A DNA stretch of 64,000 nt from Paenisporosarcina sp. FSL H8-0542 (lineage in GTDB: Bacteria > Bacillota > Bacilli > Bacillales_A > Planococcaceae): positions 1,003,501 to 1,067,500 of the forward strand of contig NZ_CP152050.1 in assembly GCF_038632915.1 (NCBI RefSeq), in the 5' to 3' direction. The notes under the pieces were generated by a model that did not search any database, was not told the origin of the DNA, and saw nothing but the letters and a program-made list of their open reading frames with translations. Below, piece by piece: positions 30,536 to 38,048 of the stretch (positions are counted from its first letter, which is position 1; each line of letters starts with the position of its first letter). The position numbers and the translations under genes are program-made.

Positions 30536-30564
30536 GTTTTATTATTGAATGATATTAAGGGTTG

Positions 30565-30642
30565 TTAATCGAGTGCTTCCAACTGCTTGTCTACTGAACT
30601 TGCAGCATCATCAATAAATTTAGGCGCAATATTAATTTCCAT
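30565..30642 (-). CDS. 25-residue frame, possible gene-start remnant
   Basis: MEINIAPKFIDDAASSVDKQ and five more residues, with a good GGAAAGGTGATG ribosome site. The start resembles the N-terminus of DUF4393-type proteins, which are much longer, so this could be a truncated gene left at the island edge. Very short, so uncertain. Confidence 0.35.
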   Translation of the reverse strand: MEINIAPKFIDDAASSVDKQLEALD

Positions 30643-30681
30643 AATATCATCACCTTTCCATACTTATTATTGTACCTAAAT

Positions 30682-30747
30682 TTTACTAACGGGTGCTTTA
30701 CTTCAATAAGGAGTAAGACCATTTCTTATTCAACTAACGGGGCAGCA
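30682..30747 (+). repeat. Cassette spacer 0: left repeat plus broken right repeat
   Basis: The left repeat (30682-30706) has the core CTAACGGGTGCTTTA. The short variant linker AATAAGGAGTAAGACC follows, then the first half of a right repeat, TTCAACTAACGGGGCAG (30729-30745). The second half lies 1.75 kb away at 32501 beyond the IS element. First spacer of the island. Confidence 0.8.
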
Positions 30748-30851
30748 TTCCTGTTTGAAGGATTTGTGCCATCTTGAAAGAAAAAAAGCCCTCTAGTATG
30801 ATGTGAGTGTCAACGACCATTGACCCATCAGCTAACTAGGAGGACTTCTCT

Positions 30852-32129
30852 ATGCAGTTTAAATGCAATGAAAAAATTAATCAAGTGACTGAAAATACAC
30901 TCGTTGTCGGTATGGATATTGCCAAGCGTGTTCATTATGCGTGCTTTGTCGATGAACGAGGGCGTGTGATTGAAAAATCCTTTGCAGTAAATCAATCAAA
31001 AGAAGGCTTTGAAAGTTTGTATGAAAAGATTCGTCAAACCATGAAGGAAGCTAAGAAAACAGACGTTATCGTTGGAATTGAGCCTACAGGCCACTATTGG
31101 ATGAACTTGGCTTATTTCTTAGGTAACTATGGCATTCCACTCGTCATGGTAAATCCAATGCACGTCAAACGTTCGAAGGAACTGGACGATAATTTACAAA
31201 CAAAGAACGACAAAAAAGATGCGTTGGTCATCGCACGCTTATTGAAGGATGGCCGTTTTAGTTATCCACGTTTGTTAAAAGAGGTAGAAGCTGAACTTCG
31301 TATCGGATCTACTCTCCGTTCAAAGTTAACGGAAGATTTAGCGAGTATTAAAAATCGAATCGTCCGTTGGCTTGATCGCTATTTTCCAGAGTTTACTCAA
31401 GTCTTTCCGTCTTTTGGAAAGATGGCGTTGGCGGCATTGGAAATGACTCCATTTCCACAGGATATTGAAGGGAAAACAGCTGAGGAGTTGGTTTTTCTAT
31501 ACCGTGAGGTAGAGGGTATGAGAACGCCACAGTTGCCGAAAGCAAAGCTTCTCATTGAAGCTTCGACTAACTCAATCGGCCTGAAAGAAGGAGAAAAGAT
31601 GGCCCGACATGAAATCGCCACGCTCCTACGTCAGTATCGCTTATTAGAAACCGAAATTGCCTCTGTAAATAATCAATTAGCCGAAATGGCACAAACAACA
31701 ATGGAATATGAGTTACTCAGTTCCGTTCCTGGTTTAGGAGATGCGACGATTGTTGATTTACTTTCTGAAGTAGGGAGCTTTTCACTTTATGAAAATCCAC
31801 GCCAACTTATCAAACTAGCGGGATTAACACTACGTGAAAACTCGTCTGGTCAACATAAGGGACAAAAACATATCTCGAAAAGAGGGCGAAAGAAACTCAG
31901 ATATATCCTCTTCAAAGTAATAGTTCCACTCATACGTCATAACGCGGCGTTTAAACAGCTTCATGAATACTACACAACACGCAAACAAAATCCCTTACGG
32001 GGTAAGCAATCAATGGTGGTCTTGTGCGGTAAATTACTGAAAGTATTACATGGCATATGTAAAAAGAAAGTCCATTTTAATGAGCAGTATATGATGAAGG
32101 ATCTTTACTGCCTCTCAGAGGCAGCGTAA
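30852..32129 (+). CDS. IS110-family transposase (DEDD recombinase)
   Basis: 425 residues, intact. The N-terminal RuvC-like DEDD domain shows VVGMDIAKRVHYACF, the Glu of VGIEPTGHYW and the Asp pair of KNDKKDALVIARLL. The C-terminal Transposase_20 domain shows SSVPGLGDATIVDLLSEVG and the SSGQHKG...SKRGRKKLRY segment with the likely catalytic Ser. IS110-family enzymes use an RNA guide made from the non-coding end of the element. AGGAGGAC precedes the ATG. The gene has no stops or frameshifts, so it may be active. Confidence 0.95.
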   Translation: MQFKCNEKINQVTENTLVVGMDIAKRVHYACFVDERGRVIEKSFAVNQSKEGFESLYEKIRQTMKEAKKTDVIVGIEPTGHYWMNLAYFLGNYGIPLVMVNPMHVKRSKELDDNLQTKNDKKDALVIARLLKDGRFSYPRLLKEVEAELRIGSTLRSKLTEDLASIKNRIVRWLDRYFPEFTQVFPSFGKMALAALEMTPFPQDIEGKTAEELVFLYREVEGMRTPQLPKAKLLIEASTNSIGLKEGEKMARHEIATLLRQYRLLETEIASVNNQLAEMAQTTMEYELLSSVPGLGDATIVDLLSEVGSFSLYENPRQLIKLAGLTLRENSSGQHKGQKHISKRGRKKLRYILFKVIVPLIRHNAAFKQLHEYYTTRKQNPLRGKQSMVVLCGKLLKVLHGICKKKVHFNEQYMMKDLYCLSEAA

Positions 32130-32500
32130 ACATTTCGATGATCGATTTATGACAAGAAGGATGACACGGAGAAGCCAGCAACATAACTAAACTAAGACCA
32201 TGAGTCCCCGGGGCAGCTTAGCAGGCCTCTGCCTTATGAATAGACCAAACGAAGGAATGTAAGCGCACTGACGCTAAGAGACATGGGAGGGTCCGTCATC
32301 ATAAGTTTCGCAGAGATCCATTGTGCATCACATAATGGCAAAGAAAAGCTAATGATTTCCATTAGTTTTAGCGAAGCGTACTCTTAAGTTGGTAATAAAA
32401 ACTATATATTCAAATCTATGTTTATTGAAACCGTCAAAAATATTTTTCCTCACATCACGAAGTGATGTAAACCGTTGATACATCAATGTTTATAGAGGGA
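32130..32500 (+). ncRNA. Candidate bridge-RNA region of the IS110-family element
   Basis: The 370-bp 3' non-coding end is long for a simple IS and rich in pairing potential. Examples are the GGCCTCTGCC region near 32225, GCGCACTGACGC at 32263 and CATCACGAAGTGATG near 32454. In IS1111-type members of the family the guide RNA comes from this side. Exact RNA ends and guide loops are not determined. Confidence 0.4.
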
Positions 32501-32516
32501 GGTTAGTTCAACAAGG
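32501..32516 (+). repeat. Right half of the IS-split island repeat
   Basis: GGTTAGTTCAACAAGG completes the repeat begun at 30729-30745. It agrees with the other right repeats (GGTTAGTTGAATAAGG) at 13 of 16 bases. Confidence 0.75.
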
Positions 32517-32624
32517 AAAACTTTGAAAATGGTTAGAGTTATTTATGGTCTTTTGAAGATTATCAGCACCTCTTACAAGTTCGCCTCAGAACAAGGGAGA
32601 TATAATAACTGTGGAGGTGAAAAT

Positions 32625-32888
32625 GTGAAATATACTTGCCCGTGTTGCGGATATAAAACATTAGATGAAGAACCACCAGGGTCGTTTGATATATGTGAAA
32701 TCTGTTATTGGGAAGATGATAACGTGCAATTTGATGATCCGGATTTTGAAGGTGGTGCAAACGAAGTTTCTTTAAGACAAGGTCAACGAAACTTTATAAA
32801 ACATGGAGCATGTGACAGTGACCATTTAGAGTCAGTGAGACCCCCAAATTGTTTAGATATAAAAGATGCTGCTTGGAAAATGCTATGA
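32625..32888 (+). CDS. CPCC family cysteine-rich protein
   Basis: 87 residues from GTG 32625, with GGAGGTGAAAAT upstream; a longer frame from 32523 lacks a ribosome site. The name-giving motif KYTCPCCGYKTL is at the N-terminus and pairs with DICEICYWEDD to form a likely zinc site. It is a small soluble protein of unknown function, found in diverse bacteria. It is the cargo of the first island cassette, now separated from its left repeat by the IS110-family element. Confidence 0.88.
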   Translation: MKYTCPCCGYKTLDEEPPGSFDICEICYWEDDNVQFDDPDFEGGANEVSLRQGQRNFIKHGACDSDHLESVRPPNCLDIKDAAWKML

Positions 32889-32916
32889 CTACATAGCAAA
32901 AGCGTTTTCGGAGATA

Positions 32917-33003
32917 TTGAACTAACGGGTGCTTTAGTAAAAATCTTTGGGCTGCTTTGGTAGCCCTTTTTTCTTTTTCAACTAACGGGGCAGGCTAGCA
33001 TAA
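32917..33003 (+). repeat. Cassette spacer 1 (left repeat, terminator, right repeat)
   Basis: Left repeat 32917-32940; terminator GGGCTGCTTTGGTAGCCC with a T run at 32949-32975; right repeat from 32977 with CTAACGGGGCAGGCTAG. It separates the CPCC and marR cassettes. Confidence 0.85.
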
Positions 33004-33045
33004 TGAGTAAGTCCAAAAACAAACTCTTTACTTTATATCTTATAA

Positions 33046-33060
33046 TACGATATAATCGTA
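33046..33060 (+). promoter_or_regulatory. Probable operator over the marR promoter
   Basis: TACGATATAATCGTA has perfect 6-bp arms and encloses a -10-like TATAAT. A -35-like TTTACT lies 18 bp upstream. A second half-site, ACGATATA, follows. This is a typical autoregulatory layout for the MarR gene at 33087. Binding is inferred. Confidence 0.6.
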
Positions 33061-33086
33061 ATTAACGATATAAAGGAGTGGTATTT

Positions 33087-33503
33087 GTGAACAGTAAAGT
33101 TTCACTATTAAACCAATATTGGACAGATATTTATTTTCATTTACATTATCTCCATAAAGAAAAAATCTCTCATCAAGTGGTCCGTATTCTTCAACTTGTA
33201 GATAAACAGGAAGAGATAGGAGTAAATGAAATTGCTTCCTACATACAGGTTTCTCATAATACTGCCTCGGAACACGTTAAAAGAATGATTGAAAAGAACT
33301 ATTTAAGTAAGGGGAGAGATCCTCTTGATGAAAGAAAAGTAATTCTTTGTCTAACGGGTTTTGGTAAAGAAGTTTTACATAGAAATACGAGTTTAGATGA
33401 AGAAAAATTAGAACATGTGTTGAATCAACTGGATGACAATGAAAAGAATTTAGTAGAACAAGCCCTCAAAATCTTAAGTGAGCGTGCAAAACAATGTATG
33501 TGA
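33087..33503 (+). CDS. MarR-family transcriptional regulator
   Basis: 138 residues from GTG 33087, eight bases after AAAGGAG. The winged helix is visible: IGVNEIASYIQVSHNTASEHVKRMIEKNYLSK, then the wing with RDPLDERKVILCLTGFGKEV. The N- and C-terminal helices fit MarR dimerisation. It overlaps the next gene by 10 bases, so it probably controls that membrane protein and itself. Cargo of the second island cassette. Confidence 0.9.
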   Translation: MNSKVSLLNQYWTDIYFHLHYLHKEKISHQVVRILQLVDKQEEIGVNEIASYIQVSHNTASEHVKRMIEKNYLSKGRDPLDERKVILCLTGFGKEVLHRNTSLDEEKLEHVLNQLDDNEKNLVEQALKILSERAKQCM

Positions 33504-33847
33504 TAACGAAAATTATTGCTTCAGCAATCGTTATCGGTGTTGTGACGGAGATTTCAAGAAGATTTCCTTCATATGGAGGAATAATAGCTGCTCTTCCTTT
33601 AGTAAGTTTACTAAGCATTACATGGCTGTATGTCCAAGGGGAACAAACAGCAACGTTAAGCAAGTTTGCATTAGGGGTACTTTGGGGATTTCCTGCAACT
33701 GCTGTTTTGTTAGTAATCGTTTATATAGCCCTACAAAACTCCGTTCATTTATTTATATCCATTGGTTTAGGAGTATGTGGCTGGTTGATATTTTTATTGG
33801 TTCAAGATCTTGCTTTAAAATACGTTAGAGTTCTGTTCTTCAACTAA
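33494..33847 (+). CDS. DUF3147 membrane protein
   Basis: 117 residues with four predicted membrane segments and the SRRFPSYGGIIAALPLVSLLS signature of DUF3147, a family of unknown function. It overlaps marR by 10 bases. The last codons, TTC AAC TAA, lie inside the left island repeat, so the repeat supplies its final residues and stop codon. Confidence 0.87.
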   Translation: MYVITKIIASAIVIGVVTEISRRFPSYGGIIAALPLVSLLSITWLYVQGEQTATLSKFALGVLWGFPATAVLLVIVYIALQNSVHLFISIGLGVCGWLIFLLVQDLALKYVRVLFFN

Positions 33848-33928
33848 CGGTTGCTTTAGTTGAAGATCATTGGGTTGCTTAAGCAGCTCTTTTTTTTATT
33901 GAACTTACGGGGCAGGTTAGTTGAATAA
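33839..33928 (+). repeat. Cassette spacer 2 (left repeat, terminator, right repeat)
   Basis: The left repeat 33839-33864 is a perfect 9-bp inverted repeat, TTCAACTAA/TTAGTTGAA. The terminator is GGGTTGCTTAAGCAGCTC with a T run at 33872-33898. The right repeat 33899-33925 has GGGGCAGGTTAGTTGAA. Outer arms TTCAACTAAC and GTTAGTTGAA of the whole spacer are exact complements. Confidence 0.88.
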
Positions 33929-33954
33929 GGATTTATTATAAGAATTAATTTTAG

Positions 33955-33988
33955 AAGTGTGATTCTATATAAGAATCACACTTTTTTC
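33955..33988 (+). terminator. Terminator-like hairpin before the sigma gene
   Basis: AAGTGTGATTCT pairs with AGAATCACACTT, followed by a T run. It lies inside the third cassette, upstream of the sigma gene, where it would stop read-through from outside or attenuate. Confidence 0.75.
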
Positions 33989-34068
33989 TGGAACCATTTA
34001 AAAAAGTGAAAAAGGGTGTTAACTTTTTAAAATCAATGGAGTCTTATAAGTGGAAAGGAGGGGAGTTA

Positions 34069-34593
34069 TTGAATCAGAAAGAAGAACTGTACGTAGTCTT
34101 ACAAGAAAAATCAGGAATTATTTTCAAATATTTAATTAAAGTAGGTGCAAACCCCCGAGATGCTGAAGATATCTTACAAGAAGCATTAAATAAATTTATT
34201 TTATACATCGATTCTGTCGATCCAAACAAGTCGTTTAGCTGGTTATTCAGGGTAGCGATTAATCTATATTATGATTTATGTCGCAAGCAGCAAAAACATA
34301 TACTTGTATCCTTTGAAAACTTTGAGTTTGTGGACGATACTCATCTGCCAGAAGAATATGTTCATCAATCTGAGATGAAAAAAGAAATACAAGTCATACT
34401 TGATCAGCTAACTCCCCTACATAAACAGTTAATATTGCTAAAATACGAGCTGGATTTAAGTTATGAAGAAATTGCTGAGATGTTAGATTTGAATTCTGGA
34501 ACCTTAAAGACATATCTATTTCGTGCAAGAAAGACCTTTAAAGAACTATATAGGAGGGAGCAAGAAAAACATGACCGATTACAAAGAAAGTAA
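34069..34593 (+). CDS. ECF-type RNA polymerase sigma factor
   Basis: 174 residues from TTG 34069, five bases after AAAGGAGGGG. Region 2 shows GANPRDAEDILQEALNKF and SWLFRVAINLYYDLCRK. Region 4 shows LTPLHKQLILLKYELDLSYEEIAEML and GTLKTYLFRARKTFKEL. It overlaps the next gene by 23 bases, the usual coupling of an ECF sigma with its regulator. Its target promoters cannot be told. Cargo of the third island cassette. Confidence 0.92.
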   Translation: MNQKEELYVVLQEKSGIIFKYLIKVGANPRDAEDILQEALNKFILYIDSVDPNKSFSWLFRVAINLYYDLCRKQQKHILVSFENFEFVDDTHLPEEYVHQSEMKKEIQVILDQLTPLHKQLILLKYELDLSYEEIAEMLDLNSGTLKTYLFRARKTFKELYRREQEKHDRLQRK

Positions 34594-35623
34594 AGAGGAA
34601 ATGGAGCTTAATGAACTTTTTGAAGGGAAATCGACTAGCAGCATTTCCAAATTAGTTAAAAGGGCTAAAAGAAGAACAATCCTTCGGAACATTGTTATCT
34701 CTATTTTGGTTATATTTTTTCTAAGTGTGACTTTAGGTTTTACATGGCTTTCTATAATGAGATGGAGTCAGGAAAATGCTATGCGTGACATTCAGTTGTT
34801 TAGTCGGATAACGAATCCTAATGTTGAGGAATTAGGGGCCCAAAATGAGGGGAATGGCTTGTTTGAAGGTATTTTAACCTTTAATCGATACAAAGAGATT
34901 GAAGGAATCCCGGTAAACTGGAGTGATCGTGTAGTTACTTATAGCCTCTTTGGTGGAGTAAGCCGGCTAACAGGAGACCATTCACCCATACAAATACAAG
35001 ATAAAAACGATGGTGAAATGAAATTTTATGATCGGGTGACAAAACAAAGAATGATGAAATTTTATCATCCGGATGTAGAGTACCCTAAACTAAGTGATGA
35101 CTTAGCAAGTCTAAATAATGTTGCAGATGACACTCTAGTAGAATTGGCATTATCATTTGATCAAAAATATTCACCTCAAGAAGTAAGAGGAATAATGCCT
35201 GAAGGTATTACTCTCAAATGGTATTGGGTGGATACTTACTCAAAAACAGATATTGAAAGATTAAACGATAATACAGTTGAAGCAGTTAATGGAGGAGAGT
35301 TCCAAACTGAAGCTTCACCTGAACTAGCTACAGAAATATATGGTTTTGATGAAATGCCAGAAGATCCTGAAAATCCGTCGTTAAGTGAACAAATGTTTTT
35401 AGGCGATGTTGAAATGGGTGTAAGTTTGGAAGATGGAAAATATCATGGAGAATTCGAACGGATTTATAAGCAGCTGAAAGGAGATTCTTCAACTCTAAAT
35501 GCAAAAAACATACATGTAATAGGGGCAGTTGTAACTGGGGAAGCCTCGGACTTAGCTAAATTAAACAACATGCCTATGATTCGAGCTACTGTTCTTGGAG
35601 TCACTGCAAATCCAAATGAGTAA
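34571..35623 (+). CDS. Membrane anti-sigma regulator (Sigma_reg_N / Sigma_reg_C type)
   Basis: 350 residues from ATG 34571, with GGAGGGAG upstream. An N-terminal cytoplasmic helix of about 45 residues would hold the sigma factor, followed by one membrane segment (IVISILVIFFLSVTLGF, near 47-67). A large outside domain ends with the IHVIGAVVTGEASDLAKLNN block. This is the layout of sigma regulator N/C-domain proteins. It probably senses an envelope signal and releases the sigma factor at 34069. Confidence 0.87.
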   Translation: MTDYKESKEEMELNELFEGKSTSSISKLVKRAKRRTILRNIVISILVIFFLSVTLGFTWLSIMRWSQENAMRDIQLFSRITNPNVEELGAQNEGNGLFEGILTFNRYKEIEGIPVNWSDRVVTYSLFGGVSRLTGDHSPIQIQDKNDGEMKFYDRVTKQRMMKFYHPDVEYPKLSDDLASLNNVADDTLVELALSFDQKYSPQEVRGIMPEGITLKWYWVDTYSKTDIERLNDNTVEAVNGGEFQTEASPELATEIYGFDEMPEDPENPSLSEQMFLGDVEMGVSLEDGKYHGEFERIYKQLKGDSSTLNAKNIHVIGAVVTGEASDLAKLNNMPMIRATVLGVTANPNE

Positions 35624-35657
35624 TGATGGATGGGTCAATAATATTGGAGGAAATAGA

Positions 35658-35756
35658 ATGAAGACGAAAAACCCTGTTGGTCTAATACTGAGAGCATTAG
35701 CTTTTCTAGTGGAATTTAGCATGATGGTCATCCTAGGCGGTTTTGTATTAAACTAA
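35658..35756 (+). CDS. 32-residue membrane peptide
   Basis: MKTKNPVGLILRALAFLVEF followed by SMMVILGGFVLN: a basic start and one hydrophobic helix. GGAGG lies nine bases before the ATG. It begins 34 bp after the anti-sigma gene, and its AAC TAA end lies in the left island repeat. Too short for homology, but the ribosome site and position support it. It may be a small partner of the sigma system. Confidence 0.55.
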   Translation: MKTKNPVGLILRALAFLVEFSMMVILGGFVLN

Positions 35757-35838
35757 CGGGGGCTTTAGTTAAAGATCATTGGGCTGTTTAAACAGCCCTT
35801 TTTCTTATTGAACTAACGGGGCAGGTTAGTTTAATAAG
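35748..35838 (+). repeat. Cassette spacer 3 (left repeat, terminator, right repeat)
   Basis: Left repeat 35748-35772; terminator GGGCTGTTTAAACAGCCC, a perfect palindrome, with a T run at 35781-35803; right repeat 35808-35834 with CTAACGGGGCAGGTTAG. Confidence 0.88.
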
Positions 35839-35876
35839 AATGTTACAATAAAAAAAAAATGAAGCAAGGTGATATT

Positions 35877-36044
35877 ATGTTTATAACGTTTTTTAGTTTT
35901 TTTGTTATTTTTTTTAGTATTGCAAGATTTGTTAGCCTAACCGGTAACATTAGCTGGATGCCAATGATAAAAACAACTACAAAACACGATGCAATATTAG
36001 CAATAATCTTTGCATTCATTGTTACTGTTTTAACCCTTAATTGA
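35877..36044 (+). CDS. Small membrane protein, unknown
   Basis: 55 residues from ATG 35877, with AAGGTGATATT upstream. Two hydrophobic helices (FITFFSFFVIFFSIARFV and AILAIIFAFIVTVLTL) flank a short loop with SWMPMIKTTTKHD. It resembles DUF3953-type small membrane proteins in layout, though I am not certain. Sole gene of the fourth island cassette, only 40 bp from the right repeat. Confidence 0.65.
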   Translation: MFITFFSFFVIFFSIARFVSLTGNISWMPMIKTTTKHDAILAIIFAFIVTVLTLN

Positions 36045-36052
36045 TAAACTTA

Positions 36053-36135
36053 TTGAACTAACGGGTGCTTTAGTTTAAGAACATTGGGCTGCTTAGGTAG
36101 CTCTTTTTTTCGCTAAAGGGGCAGGTTAGGTAGAC
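36053..36135 (+). repeat. Cassette spacer 4 with decayed right repeat
   Basis: Left repeat 36053-36078; terminator GGGCTGCTTAGGTAGCTC with a T run at 36086-36110; degenerate right repeat AAAGGGGCAGGTTAGG at 36115-36130. A second partial core, TTAACGGGGCA, follows at 36150. Confidence 0.75.
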
Positions 36136-36200
36136 TATATATAACTTTATTTAACGGGGCAAACTACCTTAATTGATAAAATAAGGTGGTAATTAAAAAT

Positions 36201-37001
36201 ATGAAAACCAAACAAATTTTCTTTATGTTGATTTCATTCGTTTTAGTATTAATGTTATTTTCTACGGGATTGATGTCGAACAAAGTTACAGAAGAATCTG
36301 AGAAAGTCATTGCTGAAGAAAAACGAGAACGAATAGTTTTACTAAGTGTCCCTTCAGAAAATAGGCATCAAATGATTTACTTAATGGCAGATAAAATAAC
36401 TTGGATGGACTATGAGAACTTTGTTATTCAAGTTGGTGATAGTACACAAGAAGCGTTGTATCGCTTCCCTAATTGGTATCACGGAAAGTATCCGCCTGAA
36501 ATATTTTACAAAGATGTGAATGGTGACACCTTTAATGACATTATCATTGTGCTTAATAATGATAAGGCTGGTATTGGGAATCCTCAAAAGGACATTCATA
36601 TCCTAAATTTTATCAAAGAGCGAGAAGAGTATGAAGAAGCCCCTATCGAATCTATGGAAAAGACAAAAACAACAATTAAATCTAAAGTGACACTAGGGAA
36701 ACAGGGCAATATCGTGACTATTCGTGTAGGCGATGAGAAGTACACCACCGACATCTCCAAATACAATTACCGGAACCCACGTGAACCATTCTTCATCGGC
36801 TTTGAGCTGACAAAATACTTTGTTGAAAATGGACAACTGTTTGGAAAAGTCCCTGTTTATATATCACAAGATAGTGTCACCGGAGGATTAATTGGTTTAC
36901 TTAAACTTGAGTACGATTGGAATGGGAAAGAGTATGTTGTAGAGCAGATAAAGTTTTTACCATATAATTCTGATGATGAACAATTTTTCTTCCCATACTA
37001 A
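36201..37001 (+). CDS. Exported or membrane-anchored protein, unknown
   Basis: 266 residues from ATG 36201, eleven bases after AAGGTGG. One N-terminal hydrophobic segment (IFFMLISFVLVLMLFSTGLM) suggests a signal anchor. The rest is soluble, with a DVNGDTFNDIIIVLNND stretch near residue 108 that looks like an FG-GAP/VCBS-type calcium loop. No enzyme motif is seen. Cargo of the fifth cassette, which lacks a left repeat after the gene: the next right repeat follows directly at 37031. Confidence 0.7.
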   Translation: MKTKQIFFMLISFVLVLMLFSTGLMSNKVTEESEKVIAEEKRERIVLLSVPSENRHQMIYLMADKITWMDYENFVIQVGDSTQEALYRFPNWYHGKYPPEIFYKDVNGDTFNDIIIVLNNDKAGIGNPQKDIHILNFIKEREEYEEAPIESMEKTKTTIKSKVTLGKQGNIVTIRVGDEKYTTDISKYNYRNPREPFFIGFELTKYFVENGQLFGKVPVYISQDSVTGGLIGLLKLEYDWNGKEYVVEQIKFLPYNSDDEQFFFPY

Positions 37002-37030
37002 CTAATTCAGCCGAAACTATTTGGAAGTTA

Positions 37031-37058
37031 TTGTACTAACGGGGCAGGTTAGTGAAAT
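37031..37058 (+). repeat. Solo right repeat before the HAD cassette
   Basis: TTGTACTAAC, GGGGCAG and GTTAGTGAAA, without a preceding left repeat or terminator. This is the one place in the island where the left part of the spacer is missing. Confidence 0.8.
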
Positions 37059-37132
37059 TAGGATTAGGACACTTACTTTTCTTCTTGCAATATAATGATA
37101 TATATATACTACGAAAGTGAGTGCGATTTATT

Positions 37133-37906
37133 ATGAAATTCGTTTTTGACTTAGACGGAACAATTTGTTTTAAGGGGCAGCCAATATCCCAGAAGATTCT
37201 TATTTCACTATCGAATTTAACTCAAGAGGGTCACGAAGTTATTTTTGCATCTGCGAGACCTATAAGGGATATGTTACCCGTGATAGATGAAGCTTTTCAT
37301 CATTATACAATGATTGGAGGTAATGGCTCTCTTATCTCAAAAGAAGGAAAAGTAGTACTATCTACTGCATTCTCACCTAATGAAATTAACGAAGTAAAAA
37401 ATCTTATTGAGCAACATAATGCCACTTTCTTAATAGATGGTGAATGGGACTATGCTTATACTGGTCCTAATACACACCCTATATTACAAAACTTAGACCC
37501 AGCTAGGTTAGCGAAATTGGTTAGTTTAGAGTCTCTTGATTCAATAGTCAAAGTGCTGTTGCTAACTGCAAATAATATGGAAGAATTAGCAGAAAAACTT
37601 TCAAGTATTGACGTATACGTCAATAAGCATAGTAACGAGAATGTCCTTGATATTAGTCCAAGTGGGATAAATAAATGGAGTGCTCTGAAGGCGTTAGGAA
37701 TTAAAGAAAAAACATATATTGCATTTGGAAACGATGCAAATGATATATCAATGTTTGAAAATGCATTACATACAGTTATGATTGGCAATCACGAACGATT
37801 ATCTCCTCTTGCAAAAGAGACCATTCCACTAGATGGAGATTACGAACAGGAAATAGTGAATAAATTACATTCACTATCAATGGAGTATAGTCGAATACAA
37901 ATTTAA
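37133..37906 (+). CDS. HAD-superfamily (type IIB, Cof-like) phosphatase
   Basis: 257 residues from ATG 37133. Motif I KFVFDLDGTICFKG, motif II FASARPIRDM, and motif IV AFGNDANDISMFENA. The cap domain between about 80 and 175 is of Cof type. Substrate could be a sugar phosphate or a flavin; the sequence does not decide. AAAGTGAG is the probable ribosome site. Sole gene of the sixth island cassette. Confidence 0.87.
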   Translation: MKFVFDLDGTICFKGQPISQKILISLSNLTQEGHEVIFASARPIRDMLPVIDEAFHHYTMIGGNGSLISKEGKVVLSTAFSPNEINEVKNLIEQHNATFLIDGEWDYAYTGPNTHPILQNLDPARLAKLVSLESLDSIVKVLLLTANNMEELAEKLSSIDVYVNKHSNENVLDISPSGINKWSALKALGIKEKTYIAFGNDANDISMFENALHTVMIGNHERLSPLAKETIPLDGDYEQEIVNKLHSLSMEYSRIQI

Positions 37907-37922
37907 GTAATGTCTATTCTTC

Positions 37923-38003
37923 TTCAACTAACGGGTGCTTTACTTCAATAAGGAGTGAAGCCTTTTTTCTTATTGAACAAACGGGGCAGGTTAGTTGAAG
38001 AAG
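37923..38003 (+). repeat. Cassette spacer 6, short-linker type
   Basis: Left repeat 37923-37948, linker TAAGGAGTGAAGCC with a T run, right repeat 37973-37999 with AACGGGGCAGGTTAGTTGAA. It has the same linker type as spacer 0. Confidence 0.83.
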
Positions 38004-38048
38004 GTATTTCGACATTCAATAAAGAATTTGATGTAAGGGGTGAAAACA

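Larger units (their letters stand above)
30746..32500 (+). mobile_element. IS110-family insertion sequence
   Basis: The element carries one transposase gene (30852-32129) with about 100 bp upstream and 370 bp downstream non-coding. It interrupts a right-type island repeat, whose halves are at 30729-30745 and 32501-32516. Subterminal inverted similarity is visible: CCCTCTA and TCAACG near 30789-30816 on the left, and TAGAGGG at 32493-32499 with CGTTGA near 32473 on the right. AG occurs at both junctions. The left edge could be as far in as about 30788. Confidence 0.8.

Noticed and set aside
32523-32624. N-terminal extension of the CPCC protein from 32523
   Set aside because: The frame is open but has no ribosome site, and the family starts just before the CPCC motif; GGAGGTGAAAAT marks GTG 32625.
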